Positions 28,658-38,120 of a DNA stretch of 64,000 nucleotides are shown here, piece after piece (the stretch's first letter is position 1; each line of letters starts with the position of its first letter). The position numbers were made by a program, and so were the translations under genes. The notes under the pieces are model-generated. The model did not search any database. It was not told the origin of the DNA and was given only the letters and a program-made list of their open reading frames with translations. The DNA lies in the NCBI GenBank assembly GCA_041690035.1, contig JBDNFC010000095.1, forward strand, positions 22,356 through 86,355, given 5' to 3'. This DNA is from CALSPH01 sp041690035 (GTDB lineage: Bacteria > Bacteroidota > Bacteroidia > NS11-12g > UBA955).

Positions 28658-29711
28658 ATGGGCCTAGTGCGGTTAATCCTTGCCATTGCGGTTGCTCTAG
28701 GACATTTGGGCAAATTCTATTTTCTGAATGGAATGATTGCAGTGCAACTTTTTTTTATCATTAGCGGTTTTTATATGGCATTGATAATCAATGAAAAATA
28801 CACTCAAAAAAATCATATAAAAAAATTTTATTTCAACCGTTTATTAAGAATTTTTCCTTTATATTTAGTTGTTTCGCTACTTACCTTAATTGCTATAATT
28901 TGGCAAGCTGATCCACTATTAATGCAGCAATGGAGTATATTGGCAATAAAAACTAAAATATACATTTTATTTGTCAATCTATTTTTAATTGGTCAAGAAA
29001 CTTACCTCTATTTGGGAATAAATCAGTTTGGAGAATTAAACTGGGTAAAATATTATAATAATGCCCCAATAAAAGTATATCATTTTATACTCTGTCCGCA
29101 AGCATGGTCTTTGAGTATAGAACTGGCTTTTTATGCAATTGCCCCTATTTTAGTTTCAAAAAAAATAAAGCACATTTGGCTAATTATAATAATTGTATAC
29201 CTGCTTATTTTGCGCATCTATTTATACCGCATTGGGCTCTATTTCGACCCATGGACTTACCGTTTTTTACCCACAGAATTGGCTTTATTTATTACAGGCA
29301 TTATTGGGTATAAAATTTATAATATGTTGAAAAAAAATCAACTATCCCAGTTGGATAAATCCACTTTTTCTAATCTTTTTTTTAATTGCCATTTGCGGTT
29401 ATGAATTAATCCCTTTTTTAAACATACAAAAACAATTTATTTTTTATTTATTTACAATAATATGTATTCCATTTATTTTTAATTGGTCAAAAAATAAAAA
29501 ATGGGACAATGCTTTGGGTGCACTTTCATATCCCATCTATATTAGCCATATTTTTGTTATCAACTTTATTATTCCTAAAACAATAGAAAAGTTCGGTATA
29601 ATAGATTTTTATGGCATATTTGCACTCCAAATTGTACTTGTTTTCTCGATATTACTGCATTGGAGTATCGAAAAACCATTACAAAATCTTAAAAAAAATA
29701 TAAAAAATTAA
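28658..29711 (+). pseudogene. Acyltransferase-3 family membrane protein, frameshifted at an A8 tract
   Basis: The first part (28658-29404) reads as an OafA/YrhL-like O-acyltransferase: RLILAIAVALGHLG with the catalytic His, FFIISGFYMAL, FNRLLRIFPLYL, and WSLSIELAFYAIAPIL. At 29330-29337 eight A follow ATGTTG. In the present frame the protein ends with an unrelated tail, while the +1 frame continues without a stop from there to 29711 and contains the family C-terminal sequence LGALSYPIYISHIFVI. Removing one A would restore about 350 residues. This is either a true frameshift, a phase-variable switch or a sequencing error. It is followed 2 nt later by the MBL gene. Confidence 0.82.
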
Positions 29712-29713
29712 CA

Positions 29714-30550
29714 ATGAAATTAACAACATTAGAAACCGGCTTTTTTAAACTAGATGGGGGCGCCATGTTTGGTGTCGTGCCCAAGCAATTATGGCAAAAA
29801 ATTAATCCTGCCGACAGCAATAATATGTGCACTTGGGCCATGCGCTGTTTGCTAATAGAAGATGGCAATAAATTGGTGTTAATAGACACTGGTATTGGAA
29901 ACAAACAGAGTGATAAATTCTTTTCTTACTACGATTTAAGCGGTGATAATAATTTGATTAAAACGATACAGGCAAATGGATATAATGCTGATGAAATTAC
30001 AGATGTTGTGCTTACCCACCTTCATTTTGACCATTGTGGAGGAGCAGTAAATTATGATAGGAAACACGAAGTTTTTACGCCCACTTTTAAAAATGCCATT
30101 TACCACACGCATGAAAAACATTGGGCACATGCAATGAGTCCAAATCCTAGAGAAAAACCATCTTTTTTAAAAGAAAATTTTATTCATTTAGAAACCTCAG
30201 GCCAACTAACCTTTAGCAACGAAAACACAAAAATAAGTGATAACATATCATTAAATATTGTGGGTGGTCATACAGAAAGCATGTTTGTGCCTAAAATCAA
30301 ATACAATGATGACATCATTTATTATTGTGCAGATTTAATCCCTTCAATTGGTCACTTAAAAATTAATTATATAATGGCCTATGACATTGAGCCCTTAAAG
30401 AGCATGCAGGAAAGGAAGGCGTTATTGCAATTGGCACTTAAAGAAAATGCAAAACTCTTTTTTGAGCATGATCCAAAAAATGCATGCATTCACATTAAAG
30501 AAAACGAGCATGGTGAAGCGATTTTTGACGATATATATACTATTACTTAA
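29714..30550 (+). CDS. MBL-fold metallo-hydrolase
   Basis: The 278-residue metallo-beta-lactamase-fold protein has the binuclear zinc motif LTHLHFDHCGG near residues 100-110, a second His in GGHTESMF, an Asp in YYCADLIPS and a final His in FFEHDP. It has no signal peptide, so it acts in the cytosol. The layout is like glyoxalase/lactonase-type members, and the substrate is unknown. Its 3' end overlaps the convergent T9SS protein gene by 8 nt. Confidence 0.9.
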   Translation: MKLTTLETGFFKLDGGAMFGVVPKQLWQKINPADSNNMCTWAMRCLLIEDGNKLVLIDTGIGNKQSDKFFSYYDLSGDNNLIKTIQANGYNADEITDVVLTHLHFDHCGGAVNYDRKHEVFTPTFKNAIYHTHEKHWAHAMSPNPREKPSFLKENFIHLETSGQLTFSNENTKISDNISLNIVGGHTESMFVPKIKYNDDIIYYCADLIPSIGHLKINYIMAYDIEPLKSMQERKALLQLALKENAKLFFEHDPKNACIHIKENEHGEAIFDDIYTIT

Positions 30551-33335
30551 TAATAATAAATTTATTGTTGGCAATATAGCTTCCAATGCCTAATTGCAAA
30601 GTGTAATTACCCGCTGACAAGCTTGAAATATCAAGGCTTAATTTATTTTCGCCTTTTTGCCCATTTTTAATTATTCTACCCAAAACTGCTTTGCCTGTAT
30701 TGTCAAATATCTTAACCTCCCCAATTTGCTCTTCACCTAACAATGAATATTTTAAAATTAAAATATTATTAGCAGGATTTGGTGCAATACTAATGAGTTG
30801 GTTTTGTGCAGCAGAAATCTCTAAAAGGGGCACATCAACAAAGAACTCTTTTGTTTTAAAATTTCCATTAGACAAGCCACTCTCTAAATTCCCTTCACAA
30901 TTGGCCATTACACGCCATTGATAATTTTGATTTCTTTGAAGGTCTGTTAAAGCAATAAAACTATCTTTAATATTATTTGCCAAAACTATCCAATTGCTAT
31001 CATTTACTAATTTATATTCTACCTTATAATTAAGCCCAAAAGGCACATTATTCCATCTTAAAAGCGCAGCATCAGGCATTAAATTCACAGTTATTAATCC
31101 CAAAGGGCTAGAGCATGAGTAAGGCACATTTTGCAAATAACTTTCCCAAACACCTCTGCCATAAGTAGCTACCCTCAATTTGTTACTTGATTTTTGAATT
31201 TCGACTTCATTTACAGCCACCATTGGCAATCCCGTAGCATGCTCTTTCCATAATTTGGTAATGGTATCTCTATAAAACACACCAATATTCATCCCTACAT
31301 AAATTGTTTCTGCCGCCATCTCGTCTACCACAATAGATCTAGCAGCCATAGCGGGCAATCCTAAAGATATGTTGGTAAATGTATTTCCAGAATCTATTGA
31401 TGCAAATACCCTATTGGCAGTTGAGTTCAAGGTTATCCATACTTTTCCTGCATCAAATTCACTAACAAATATAGAAGTAATAGTCGAAGCCAACACGGTA
31501 GTGTCCCAATTTAATCCTCCATTAGCTGTTTTAAATAAACTGGCACCAGCGCTCGCGTAAATAAAACGGGTATTATTGGTACCCATAGCCAAACAATTCA
31601 TTGCATTGCTTATGTTGCCAGATATTTTGGTCCAATTATTGCCCATATTGCTAGATCTATAAACACCGCGCCATCCTCCATAAACTGTATCATGAAATTT
31701 TGGATGCATTACAATAGGTGTTATCCAATTTCCATCTATTGGCCTAGTCAAGTCTTGCTTAAAAAGACCCCCATTAGTAGTTCTATAAATATTACCATAT
31801 TGACTTGTGCCAATCGAAATTTTCGCATTGGTTGGGCTAATAACATTATCCATACCATCTGCACCTAACCAATCAAACCAAACCCCATTAGGCTGTCTAA
31901 AAGAAGAACCATTGTCTTGAGAGCCTAGCACAATAGCATCTTTATCTGTCACCGCATTGCTAATTCTATAAATTTGCTTAATACCAATGCCTACCGTTAA
32001 ATCTACCCAACTATTGCCATTATTTGTACTTCTAAAAATACCACCATCACTAGTGCAATAGATACTGTTATTAACCCAAACAAGTGAATGAACATCTGCA
32101 TGAACATAGCCAAAACTGCTTGGGGTTATCCAATATGTTTCGGGTGAAAAAGTTTTAGCCCCATCTGTACTTTTCCAAGTATTTATTCCTCCAATATGCA
32201 CTTCATTAGAATCTAACGGATTTACACAAATAGCCATATCATAATTAGCTTGTCCGTTTGTACTTTTTCCATCTGTATTATAACCGAAAAAATTGGTGCC
32301 ATTGGTGGCATTTCCAATAATCAAGGTAACAAAAGTTTTACCTGTATCTGAGCTTTTATACATTCTACCAAATAAATCTCCGTTGGCTTGCGCTGCATAA
32401 ACAATTGCAGGATTATTTTGACAAACTGCCATTAAAGTTCGGCCACCACCTGGTAAATTAATTCCTGTCCAATTTTTTCCGTTATCTATTGAGCGAAAAA
32501 TAGCATTTGTGCTTGCTCTGCCAGCCACATACATGATATTGGGATTATTGGGATTAAACTCAATATCTTCTTTTTCGATAGTATGTGTGCGTATCCATAA
32601 TGCACCGCCATTTATAGAGCGCCATACACCATTATTTGAAGCACAAAAAACTATATTACTGCTGTCTGGATGCACCCTCACTTGATCTGACCCGCTAGGC
32701 CCACTGCCAGTGGCTGCCCATGTAGCACCAGCATTTGTAGATTTTATAACCCCACCGTTAACTACTGCTGCGTATATTATATTTTGATTATTGGGATCTA
32801 TACATAAGTTGTAAATATTTAACCAACCACTATTGATAAAATCAATTAGAGGAGTCCATGATTGCCCACTGTTAATGCTTTTCCATATACCCCCACCTGG
32901 TGAACTAACATATATAATTGTGGTATCAGCAGGATGGATGGCCACAGAGGTAATTCTGCCTACACCAGGACTCCAAGCTGATGTTTGTGTTTTTCTGTCA
33001 GGCCCCAATTCTTTCCATAAGAAGGTGCTTCGGTAGACTTGTTGTCTTTTTGCATCAGAATTATAATAGGCCTGATCTTCTTGCTGTGGAGAAATGCGAT
33101 AACCTTGATCATTGGTATGAAATTTTTGCTCATATAACCACCTTTGGTAATGATTATAACCGCTGCCTTGGCCTTTATCAGCGTTAGCATAATGCTTGTC
33201 TGCAATTTTTTGTATTTCTAGATAGTTTAAATCTTGTCTATTTAAAAGCTCAAAAATACTAAATGGCTCATTTTGGGCAGTTAATAATTGGCCTAAAACA
33301 AATAAACCAACTGTTGCTATTATTTTTATATTCAT
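30543..33335 (-). CDS. T9SS-exported Asp-box (BNR/sortilin-like) repeat protein
   Basis: The 930-residue protein has a signal peptide and then about 11 Asp-box motifs (SxDxGxxW type) such as GIWKSINSGQSW, VWRSINGGALW, IFRSIDNGKNW, YKSSDTGKTF, IFRSTNNGNSW and VYRSSNMGNNW, implying one or two large beta-propellers. A fibronectin-III-like module follows near residues 755-845. The C-terminal T9SS type A sorting domain is clear (ISIAPNPANNILILKY ... NYTLQLG). It is therefore secreted or surface-anchored through the type IX system. Catalytic residues of sialidases are not evident, so binding or an unknown hydrolase role is likely. A -7 box TATATTTG lies at 33360-33353. Confidence 0.88.
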   Translation of the reverse strand: MNIKIIATVGLFVLGQLLTAQNEPFSIFELLNRQDLNYLEIQKIADKHYANADKGQGSGYNHYQRWLYEQKFHTNDQGYRISPQQEDQAYYNSDAKRQQVYRSTFLWKELGPDRKTQTSAWSPGVGRITSVAIHPADTTIIYVSSPGGGIWKSINSGQSWTPLIDFINSGWLNIYNLCIDPNNQNIIYAAVVNGGVIKSTNAGATWAATGSGPSGSDQVRVHPDSSNIVFCASNNGVWRSINGGALWIRTHTIEKEDIEFNPNNPNIMYVAGRASTNAIFRSIDNGKNWTGINLPGGGRTLMAVCQNNPAIVYAAQANGDLFGRMYKSSDTGKTFVTLIIGNATNGTNFFGYNTDGKSTNGQANYDMAICVNPLDSNEVHIGGINTWKSTDGAKTFSPETYWITPSSFGYVHADVHSLVWVNNSIYCTSDGGIFRSTNNGNSWVDLTVGIGIKQIYRISNAVTDKDAIVLGSQDNGSSFRQPNGVWFDWLGADGMDNVISPTNAKISIGTSQYGNIYRTTNGGLFKQDLTRPIDGNWITPIVMHPKFHDTVYGGWRGVYRSSNMGNNWTKISGNISNAMNCLAMGTNNTRFIYASAGASLFKTANGGLNWDTTVLASTITSIFVSEFDAGKVWITLNSTANRVFASIDSGNTFTNISLGLPAMAARSIVVDEMAAETIYVGMNIGVFYRDTITKLWKEHATGLPMVAVNEVEIQKSSNKLRVATYGRGVWESYLQNVPYSCSSPLGLITVNLMPDAALLRWNNVPFGLNYKVEYKLVNDSNWIVLANNIKDSFIALTDLQRNQNYQWRVMANCEGNLESGLSNGNFKTKEFFVDVPLLEISAAQNQLISIAPNPANNILILKYSLLGEEQIGEVKIFDNTGKAVLGRIIKNGQKGENKLSLDISSLSAGNYTLQLGIGSYIANNKFIIIK

Positions 33336-33405
33336 TTAAAAAAAAATTTAAGCAAATATAAATTAAAATTATCATTTATTGCTTAAAATTAAAAAATCAT
33401 CGTTT

Positions 33406-33440
33406 TTTGTATATTTAAAACCAATAATTAATTAAATTTG
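33406..33440 (+). promoter_or_regulatory. Promoter of the 180-aa secreted protein gene
   Basis: TTTG (33406-33409), 23 nt spacer, TAAATTTG (33433-33440). The -7 box is exact; the spacer is at the long end of the usual range. The ATG is 24 nt farther. Confidence 0.5.
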
Positions 33441-33464
33441 CGTTAATTACATTAATTAAAAAAA

Positions 33465-34007
33465 ATGACTAACCCCTTCAACTTTTTGAATAAAATCCTT
33501 TTTTTTATTTTAGTATTTAGTTCGCCATTTGTTGCCAAGTCTCAGGCACAAAAACAGGATACAACAATACAATTAGATACATTTAGAACATTGCAGTGGT
33601 TGGCAGACAGTTTAGCAAAATCTATCCCTCAAAAAAAAGCGGATGGACTAATGCACCTATACCCCAGTTTGGGTTTGTTTATTAAATATTCCAAAAAAGT
33701 AGCTCCAGAACTTGCAACACCATCTGTAATTGGACGATATGGTTTTTATAGAACACAGCTTTTAAAAAAGCATCAAAAAATGCACAAAGAGCTAAAAAAG
33801 ATGGGCTATAGTTTTAATAAAATTGAGATAAATGAAATAAAGACTGACACTGGATTAGCAGCAAGAAATATAGCATACTGCATTATTGAAATAAATTATA
33901 TTCGAAATAATAAACATTTTGCCATCAGTATAGATGGAATTAATATTGAAAATCAGTGGTTTCTGATTGATGGTTTTAAAATAGAATCACTAGACAAAAA
34001 AGATTAA
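33465..34007 (+). CDS. Secreted hypothetical protein
   Basis: The 180 residues start with a signal peptide (ILFFILVFSSPFVAKSQA). The mature protein is helical in its first half and then shows beta strands ending in GINIENQWFLIDGFKIESL, a pattern resembling NTF2-like ligand-binding folds. No active-site motif is seen. It ends 4 nt from the convergent arginase gene. Function unknown. Confidence 0.65.
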   Translation: MTNPFNFLNKILFFILVFSSPFVAKSQAQKQDTTIQLDTFRTLQWLADSLAKSIPQKKADGLMHLYPSLGLFIKYSKKVAPELATPSVIGRYGFYRTQLLKKHQKMHKELKKMGYSFNKIEINEIKTDTGLAARNIAYCIIEINYIRNNKHFAISIDGINIENQWFLIDGFKIESLDKKD

Positions 34008-34011
34008 AAAC

Positions 34012-34941
34012 CTAGTTTTTGTTTGCTAGAGTTAATTGTTTTGCAATAAATTTTGCCATCATATTTTCTCTATCTAGCAAAGGATTAATTTCTGTTATTT
34101 CAAAACATGCAGTTTTCTTATCTTTTAGCAAACTATCAATACAAAATAAAGTTTCAGCATCGGTTAAACCTTTATTTACAGGGGTTCCGGTGCCAGCAGA
34201 AATTTTCGGATCTATAGAATCTGCATCAAAAGAAACATACCAATGATTCAAATGCTCCAATTTATTCTTAGTTTTTTCAATAATAGATGCTATTCCAATT
34301 TCGGCAATATCTTTTGGAGTAAAGTAAGTGATGCCCAATAGATGAATCACCTTCCACTCTGCTTCTTCTAAATCTCTAATCCCAATAAAAACTATATTCT
34401 CGGGCAATATTTTTGGCAAATTTGAACTGCCAAGGTTAATTAAAACCTTCCAAATTTCTGCAATTTCATCTGGTATTTTTCTATCACTATTTTTATTTAA
34501 CCCTAATATTGCTGCAACAGGCATACCATGAAAATTACCGCTGGGAGTGGTATAGGGCGTATGCAAATCTGCATGAGCATCTATCCAAATAAGTCCACAA
34601 TTTTCTACCCCAAAATGGTTAGAAAATGCAGATACACTTGCAGCTGCATTGCTATGATCTCCTGAAAGAATAAAGCAAGAATTGTTTTTGAAAAGGGCCA
34701 AACGCATTTTAGCCTCCAAATCTATTGCAGCTTTTAAAACAATTTTTACATGTTTGCCAAAACTAGGTTTTTCATTTTCTATTTGGTCATTATATTGTGT
34801 AGTATATATAATATTCTCGGGTAATGGGCAACCTTGTTCTTTTAATTCAAAAAGTAAAGCAGTGGTTCCTAAAGAGGCTCCTCTTTTTCCTGCGCCTGCC
34901 TCAGATTGGGCTAAAATTATTTGAGATGTTTCAATTTTCAC
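34012..34941 (-). CDS. Arginase/ureohydrolase family protein
   Basis: Ureohydrolases cleave arginine, agmatine or formimidoylglutamate with a dinuclear Mn centre. The 309 residues show the metal ligands in SGDHSNAA, WIDAHADLHTP and VSFDADSIDP, and the substrate-loop sequence GTPVNKGLT that resembles arginase. I chose the GTG at 34941-34939: it gives the usual N-terminus (KIETSQIILAQSEAGAGKRG) and leaves 10 nt after the DUF3467 stop, whereas the TTG at 34977 would overlap that gene. Arginase is the best guess. Confidence 0.88.
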   Translation of the reverse strand: MKIETSQIILAQSEAGAGKRGASLGTTALLFELKEQGCPLPENIIYTTQYNDQIENEKPSFGKHVKIVLKAAIDLEAKMRLALFKNNSCFILSGDHSNAAASVSAFSNHFGVENCGLIWIDAHADLHTPYTTPSGNFHGMPVAAILGLNKNSDRKIPDEIAEIWKVLINLGSSNLPKILPENIVFIGIRDLEEAEWKVIHLLGITYFTPKDIAEIGIASIIEKTKNKLEHLNHWYVSFDADSIDPKISAGTGTPVNKGLTDAETLFCIDSLLKDKKTACFEITEINPLLDRENMMAKFIAKQLTLANKN

Positions 34942-34951
34942 AAAGTTTGTT

Positions 34952-35275
34952 TTAAGCCTCGCCTGTAGGGCCTCCAAAATTCATTGGAAACTCTTGAAAA
35001 GGCATATTTTCTATATCTACATTACCAAAATTTTCTTCAAATTTCCTAATATTATCCGATAGCGCGCCCAATAATCTTTTGGCATGATGTGGTGTCATAA
35101 TTATTCTAGATTTTACCTTAGCCTTTGGTACACCTGGCACCACTCTAATAAAATCAAAAATAAACTCTGTGTGACTATGTGTAATCACAGCAAGATTACA
35201 ATACATTCCATCTGCTATATCTTCTGGCAACTCTATTTCTAATTGCTGACCTTGATTTTCATTTATATTTTTCAT
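34952..35275 (-). CDS. DUF3467 protein
   Basis: The 107-residue protein matches the DUF3467 family, common in Bacteroidota: IADGMYCNLAVITHSHTEF, FIFDFIRVVPGVPKAKVKSR and IIMTPHHAKRLLGALSDNI. It has no signal peptide and an acidic, Phe/Gly/Pro-rich tail. Function unknown. It is cotranscribed with arginase. A promoter-like TTTG-N23-TATATTTG lies at 35332-35298. Confidence 0.85.
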   Translation of the reverse strand: MKNINENQGQQLEIELPEDIADGMYCNLAVITHSHTEFIFDFIRVVPGVPKAKVKSRIIMTPHHAKRLLGALSDNIRKFEENFGNVDIENMPFQEFPMNFGGPTGEA

Positions 35276-35297
35276 ATTTAATCAATATTATATTTGG

Positions 35298-35332
35298 CAA
35301 ATATACTATCAAAATGACCAATAATTGCCAAA
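35298..35332 (-). promoter_or_regulatory. Promoter of the DUF3467-arginase pair
   Basis: On the minus strand: TTTG (35332-35329), 23 nt spacer, TATATTTG (35305-35298). The -7 box is exact and the spacer long. The ATG at 35275 lies 22 nt downstream of the box. Confidence 0.5.
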
Positions 35333-35395
35333 CTCCGTTTGTATTTTTTATAAAATTCAATATTAAAATAAATAAAAAAACCTACTTTTGCCTTT

Positions 35396-37438
35396 ATGAA
35401 TAAAGTATCAATACACCTATTTTACTGTTTAACACTCTTAATTACAACATTTATGGCATGCAATTATAAGCAAAAACAAGCCAATGAAACCCCTTTTGAA
35501 TACCAAGCCGATAGGTTTGCAGATATTCAGTTGTTGCGGTATAATGTGCCCGGATTTGATGCCCTGCCAAATGATAGAAAATTATTTATTTATCACCTAA
35601 GCGAAGCAGCCCTTGCTGGCAGAGACATTATTTATGACCAAAATTATAAGCATAATTTAAGAATTAGAAAAACCTTAGAAGAAATTTATATCCATTATAA
35701 AGGCGACAAAAGCAGCAATGTATTTAAACAGTTTGAAACATACCTCAAACGTTTTTGGTTTAGCAATGGCATACATCATCATTATGGAGAACAAAAAATA
35801 TTGCCTGATTTTACCCGAGATAACTTGAGAGAATTAATTTCTAATTCACCAAATGCTGCTTGGCCAATGATGAAAAACCATGCCGATATTAGTGCATACA
35901 TTGTTTGGCTAACCCCGATTTTATTTGACCCAAATGTAGATGGAAAAAGAGTAAATAAAGCAGAAGGGGTTGATAAAATAAAAGCATCAGCTGGCAATTT
36001 TTATGAAGGGATATCTGAAAAAGAAGTTGTGGCTTTTTATAAAGCAAAAGAAGATACAAACTCTGCCACACCATTATCTATTGGATTAAACTCAAAATTG
36101 GTAAAAGAAAACAATATCTTAATAGAAAAAATATGGAAAATAGATGGAATGTATGGAGCAGCTATTGCAATTATGGTAAAACATTTGGAAAAGGCATTGC
36201 CATATTCAGAAAATGAGGCACAAAAAACTGCTCTATCACTTTTAATTTCTTTTTATAAAACTGGCAGTTTGCAAACTTGGGACAATTTTAATGTAGCTTG
36301 GGTAAAAGATGTAAATAGCACTGTAGATTTTATACACGGCTTTATTGAAGTATACCATGACCCCCTTGGGTTTAAAGCCAATTTTGAAAGCTGTGTCCAA
36401 GTGGAAGATGCAGATGCAAGCAAACGAATGGCTACTGTGAGCCAAAATGCACAATGGTTTGAGGACAATTCTCCCATATTGCCCGAGCATAAGAAAAAAG
36501 AAGTAAAAGGAGTGTCCTATAAAGTGGTAAATGTGGCTATGCAAGCAGGAGATTTAGCACCTTCTACAGCCATTGGGATTAATCTGCCAAATGCAGAATG
36601 GATTAGAGAAAAACATGGCTCAAAATCAGTGAGTTTAGGCAATATTTTAGAAGCCTACGATCAAGCAAGTGCAGGCGGATTAACAGATGAATTTTGCTAT
36701 ACCAAAGAAGAAACAAATCGCGCAAAAAAACATGGTGTTTTGGCAGGCAAAATGCATACTGCCTTGCATGAAGTGATAGGACATGCTAGTGGACAAATGA
36801 ATAAAGGAATTACAAAATCTAACCTTGGAGCATATGGCAGCACCCTAGAAGAAGCAAGGGCAGACTTGGTAGCCCTCTATTACATTTATGACCAAAAATT
36901 AGTAGACATTGGCTTAATACCTACCTTAGATGTGGGCAAAACAGAATATGAAGGCTATATTAGAAATGGATTAATGCTACAAATGCGCAGATTAACTATG
37001 GGAGAAAACATAGAAGAGGACCACATGCGCAATAGGCAACTAATTGCAGCTTGGGTATATGAAAAAGGCGCTGCAGATAATGTGATTGAAAAAAAGATAA
37101 AAGAAGGCAAAACTTTTTTTGTAGTAAATGACTGCGAAAAACTTAGAAAACTTTTTGGAGAATTATTAAAAGAAATACAACGTATAAAAAGTACAGGAGA
37201 TTTTGAAGCAGGCAGTGCATTGGTAGAAAATTATGGAGTAAAAGTAGATAAGGGTATTCATACAGAGGTATTAAACAGGGTTTCAAAATTAGATTTAGCT
37301 GCTTTTAGCGGATTTATTCAACCAAAAATTGAATTAAAATCTAAAGATGTTGTCACCATTTCGTTTAAAGAAACTTTTGAAGAACAAATGCTGCGATACA
37401 GCAAAAATTATAGTTTTTTGCCTGTAAAAAAGGATTAA
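35396..37438 (+). CDS. Dipeptidyl peptidase III (M49) lipoprotein
   Basis: This zinc peptidase releases dipeptides from the N-terminus of short peptides. The 680 residues include the M49 zinc motif HEVIGHASGQ (His458) and the glutamate motif EEARADLVALYY near residue 485. The N-terminus is a lipoprotein signal with a Cys in TTFMACNYKQ, so the enzyme is envelope-anchored. A -7 box TACTTTTG (35383-35390) lies 5 nt before the ATG, suggesting a nearly leaderless mRNA. Together with DPP IV and the POT transporters downstream it looks like peptide scavenging. Confidence 0.93.
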   Translation: MNKVSIHLFYCLTLLITTFMACNYKQKQANETPFEYQADRFADIQLLRYNVPGFDALPNDRKLFIYHLSEAALAGRDIIYDQNYKHNLRIRKTLEEIYIHYKGDKSSNVFKQFETYLKRFWFSNGIHHHYGEQKILPDFTRDNLRELISNSPNAAWPMMKNHADISAYIVWLTPILFDPNVDGKRVNKAEGVDKIKASAGNFYEGISEKEVVAFYKAKEDTNSATPLSIGLNSKLVKENNILIEKIWKIDGMYGAAIAIMVKHLEKALPYSENEAQKTALSLLISFYKTGSLQTWDNFNVAWVKDVNSTVDFIHGFIEVYHDPLGFKANFESCVQVEDADASKRMATVSQNAQWFEDNSPILPEHKKKEVKGVSYKVVNVAMQAGDLAPSTAIGINLPNAEWIREKHGSKSVSLGNILEAYDQASAGGLTDEFCYTKEETNRAKKHGVLAGKMHTALHEVIGHASGQMNKGITKSNLGAYGSTLEEARADLVALYYIYDQKLVDIGLIPTLDVGKTEYEGYIRNGLMLQMRRLTMGENIEEDHMRNRQLIAAWVYEKGAADNVIEKKIKEGKTFFVVNDCEKLRKLFGELLKEIQRIKSTGDFEAGSALVENYGVKVDKGIHTEVLNRVSKLDLAAFSGFIQPKIELKSKDVVTISFKETFEEQMLRYSKNYSFLPVKKD

Positions 37439-37455
37439 AAATAAATGCTAAAAAA

Positions 37456-37998
37456 GTGAAAAAACACTTGATTTGCTATCTATCAGCCTTGCTTTTTTTA
37501 TTTACAAGCTTAATTTTTGGCCAAGTAGAATCCTATGGAAATAACAATGAAGATACTGTCACTATAGTACAAAAGGCACCCGAATGGAAAAATAAACCTG
37601 GAACCCTAGAAATTTTTATTGCTAATCATTTGCGACAAAATATAAAATTACATAGCCACCAATTGGCTGTTCCTGGTATAAATGCAAGGTTAAAATTTAC
37701 CATTAGTAAAGATGGAAAACCAAAAAATATTAGTGTAGATTGTCAGGATCAACTTTTACTAATTGGTTTAGAAGACGCATTATATGAAATGCCCGATTGG
37801 CGCCCAAGCACAAAAAATAATATTGCAGTAGAAGCAAAAATGGAGTATTATATGCTGATTACCAAAATAGAAGCAGGCGAATATGTGCTAACCCAAGAAC
37901 GCGCGCCCCCAAAACTTGATAAATCAATGAAAATGGTAAAAATAATTATCATTGTAGCAAGTGTGGCAGTATTACTTTTTGCTTGGCGCATTTTTTAA
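37456..37998 (+). CDS. Envelope protein with a TonB-C-like domain and C-terminal membrane anchor
   Basis: This 180-residue protein starts at the GTG at 37456. A signal peptide (YLSALLFLFTSLIFGQ) is followed by a region patterned like the TonB C-terminal domain: GTLEIFIANHLRQNIKLHS, INARLKFTISKDGKPKNISV, LEDALYEMPDWRPSTKNN. The protein then ends in a membrane segment (KIIIIVASVAVLLFAWRIF). This is the reverse of TonB, which is anchored at its N-terminus. Spacing of 17 nt after the DPP III gene suggests one operon. Role unknown; a partner of an outer-membrane transporter is conceivable. Confidence 0.68.
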   Translation: MKKHLICYLSALLFLFTSLIFGQVESYGNNNEDTVTIVQKAPEWKNKPGTLEIFIANHLRQNIKLHSHQLAVPGINARLKFTISKDGKPKNISVDCQDQLLLIGLEDALYEMPDWRPSTKNNIAVEAKMEYYMLITKIEAGEYVLTQERAPPKLDKSMKMVKIIIIVASVAVLLFAWRIF

Positions 37999-38120
37999 AA
38001 AAAGTAATACACATAACAAAGCAAAAGCGCCTATCCGTAAACAAATTTTGAGCTGCAATACTTTTTTTATGAATATTTCGGGTTTAAATTGCGCAGCTAA
38101 AAATAAAGTATCCAATTGAG

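Noticed and set aside
34942..34977. TTG start at 34977 for the arginase
   Set aside because: It would overlap the DUF3467 gene and adds residues absent from the family; the GTG at 34941 fits better.
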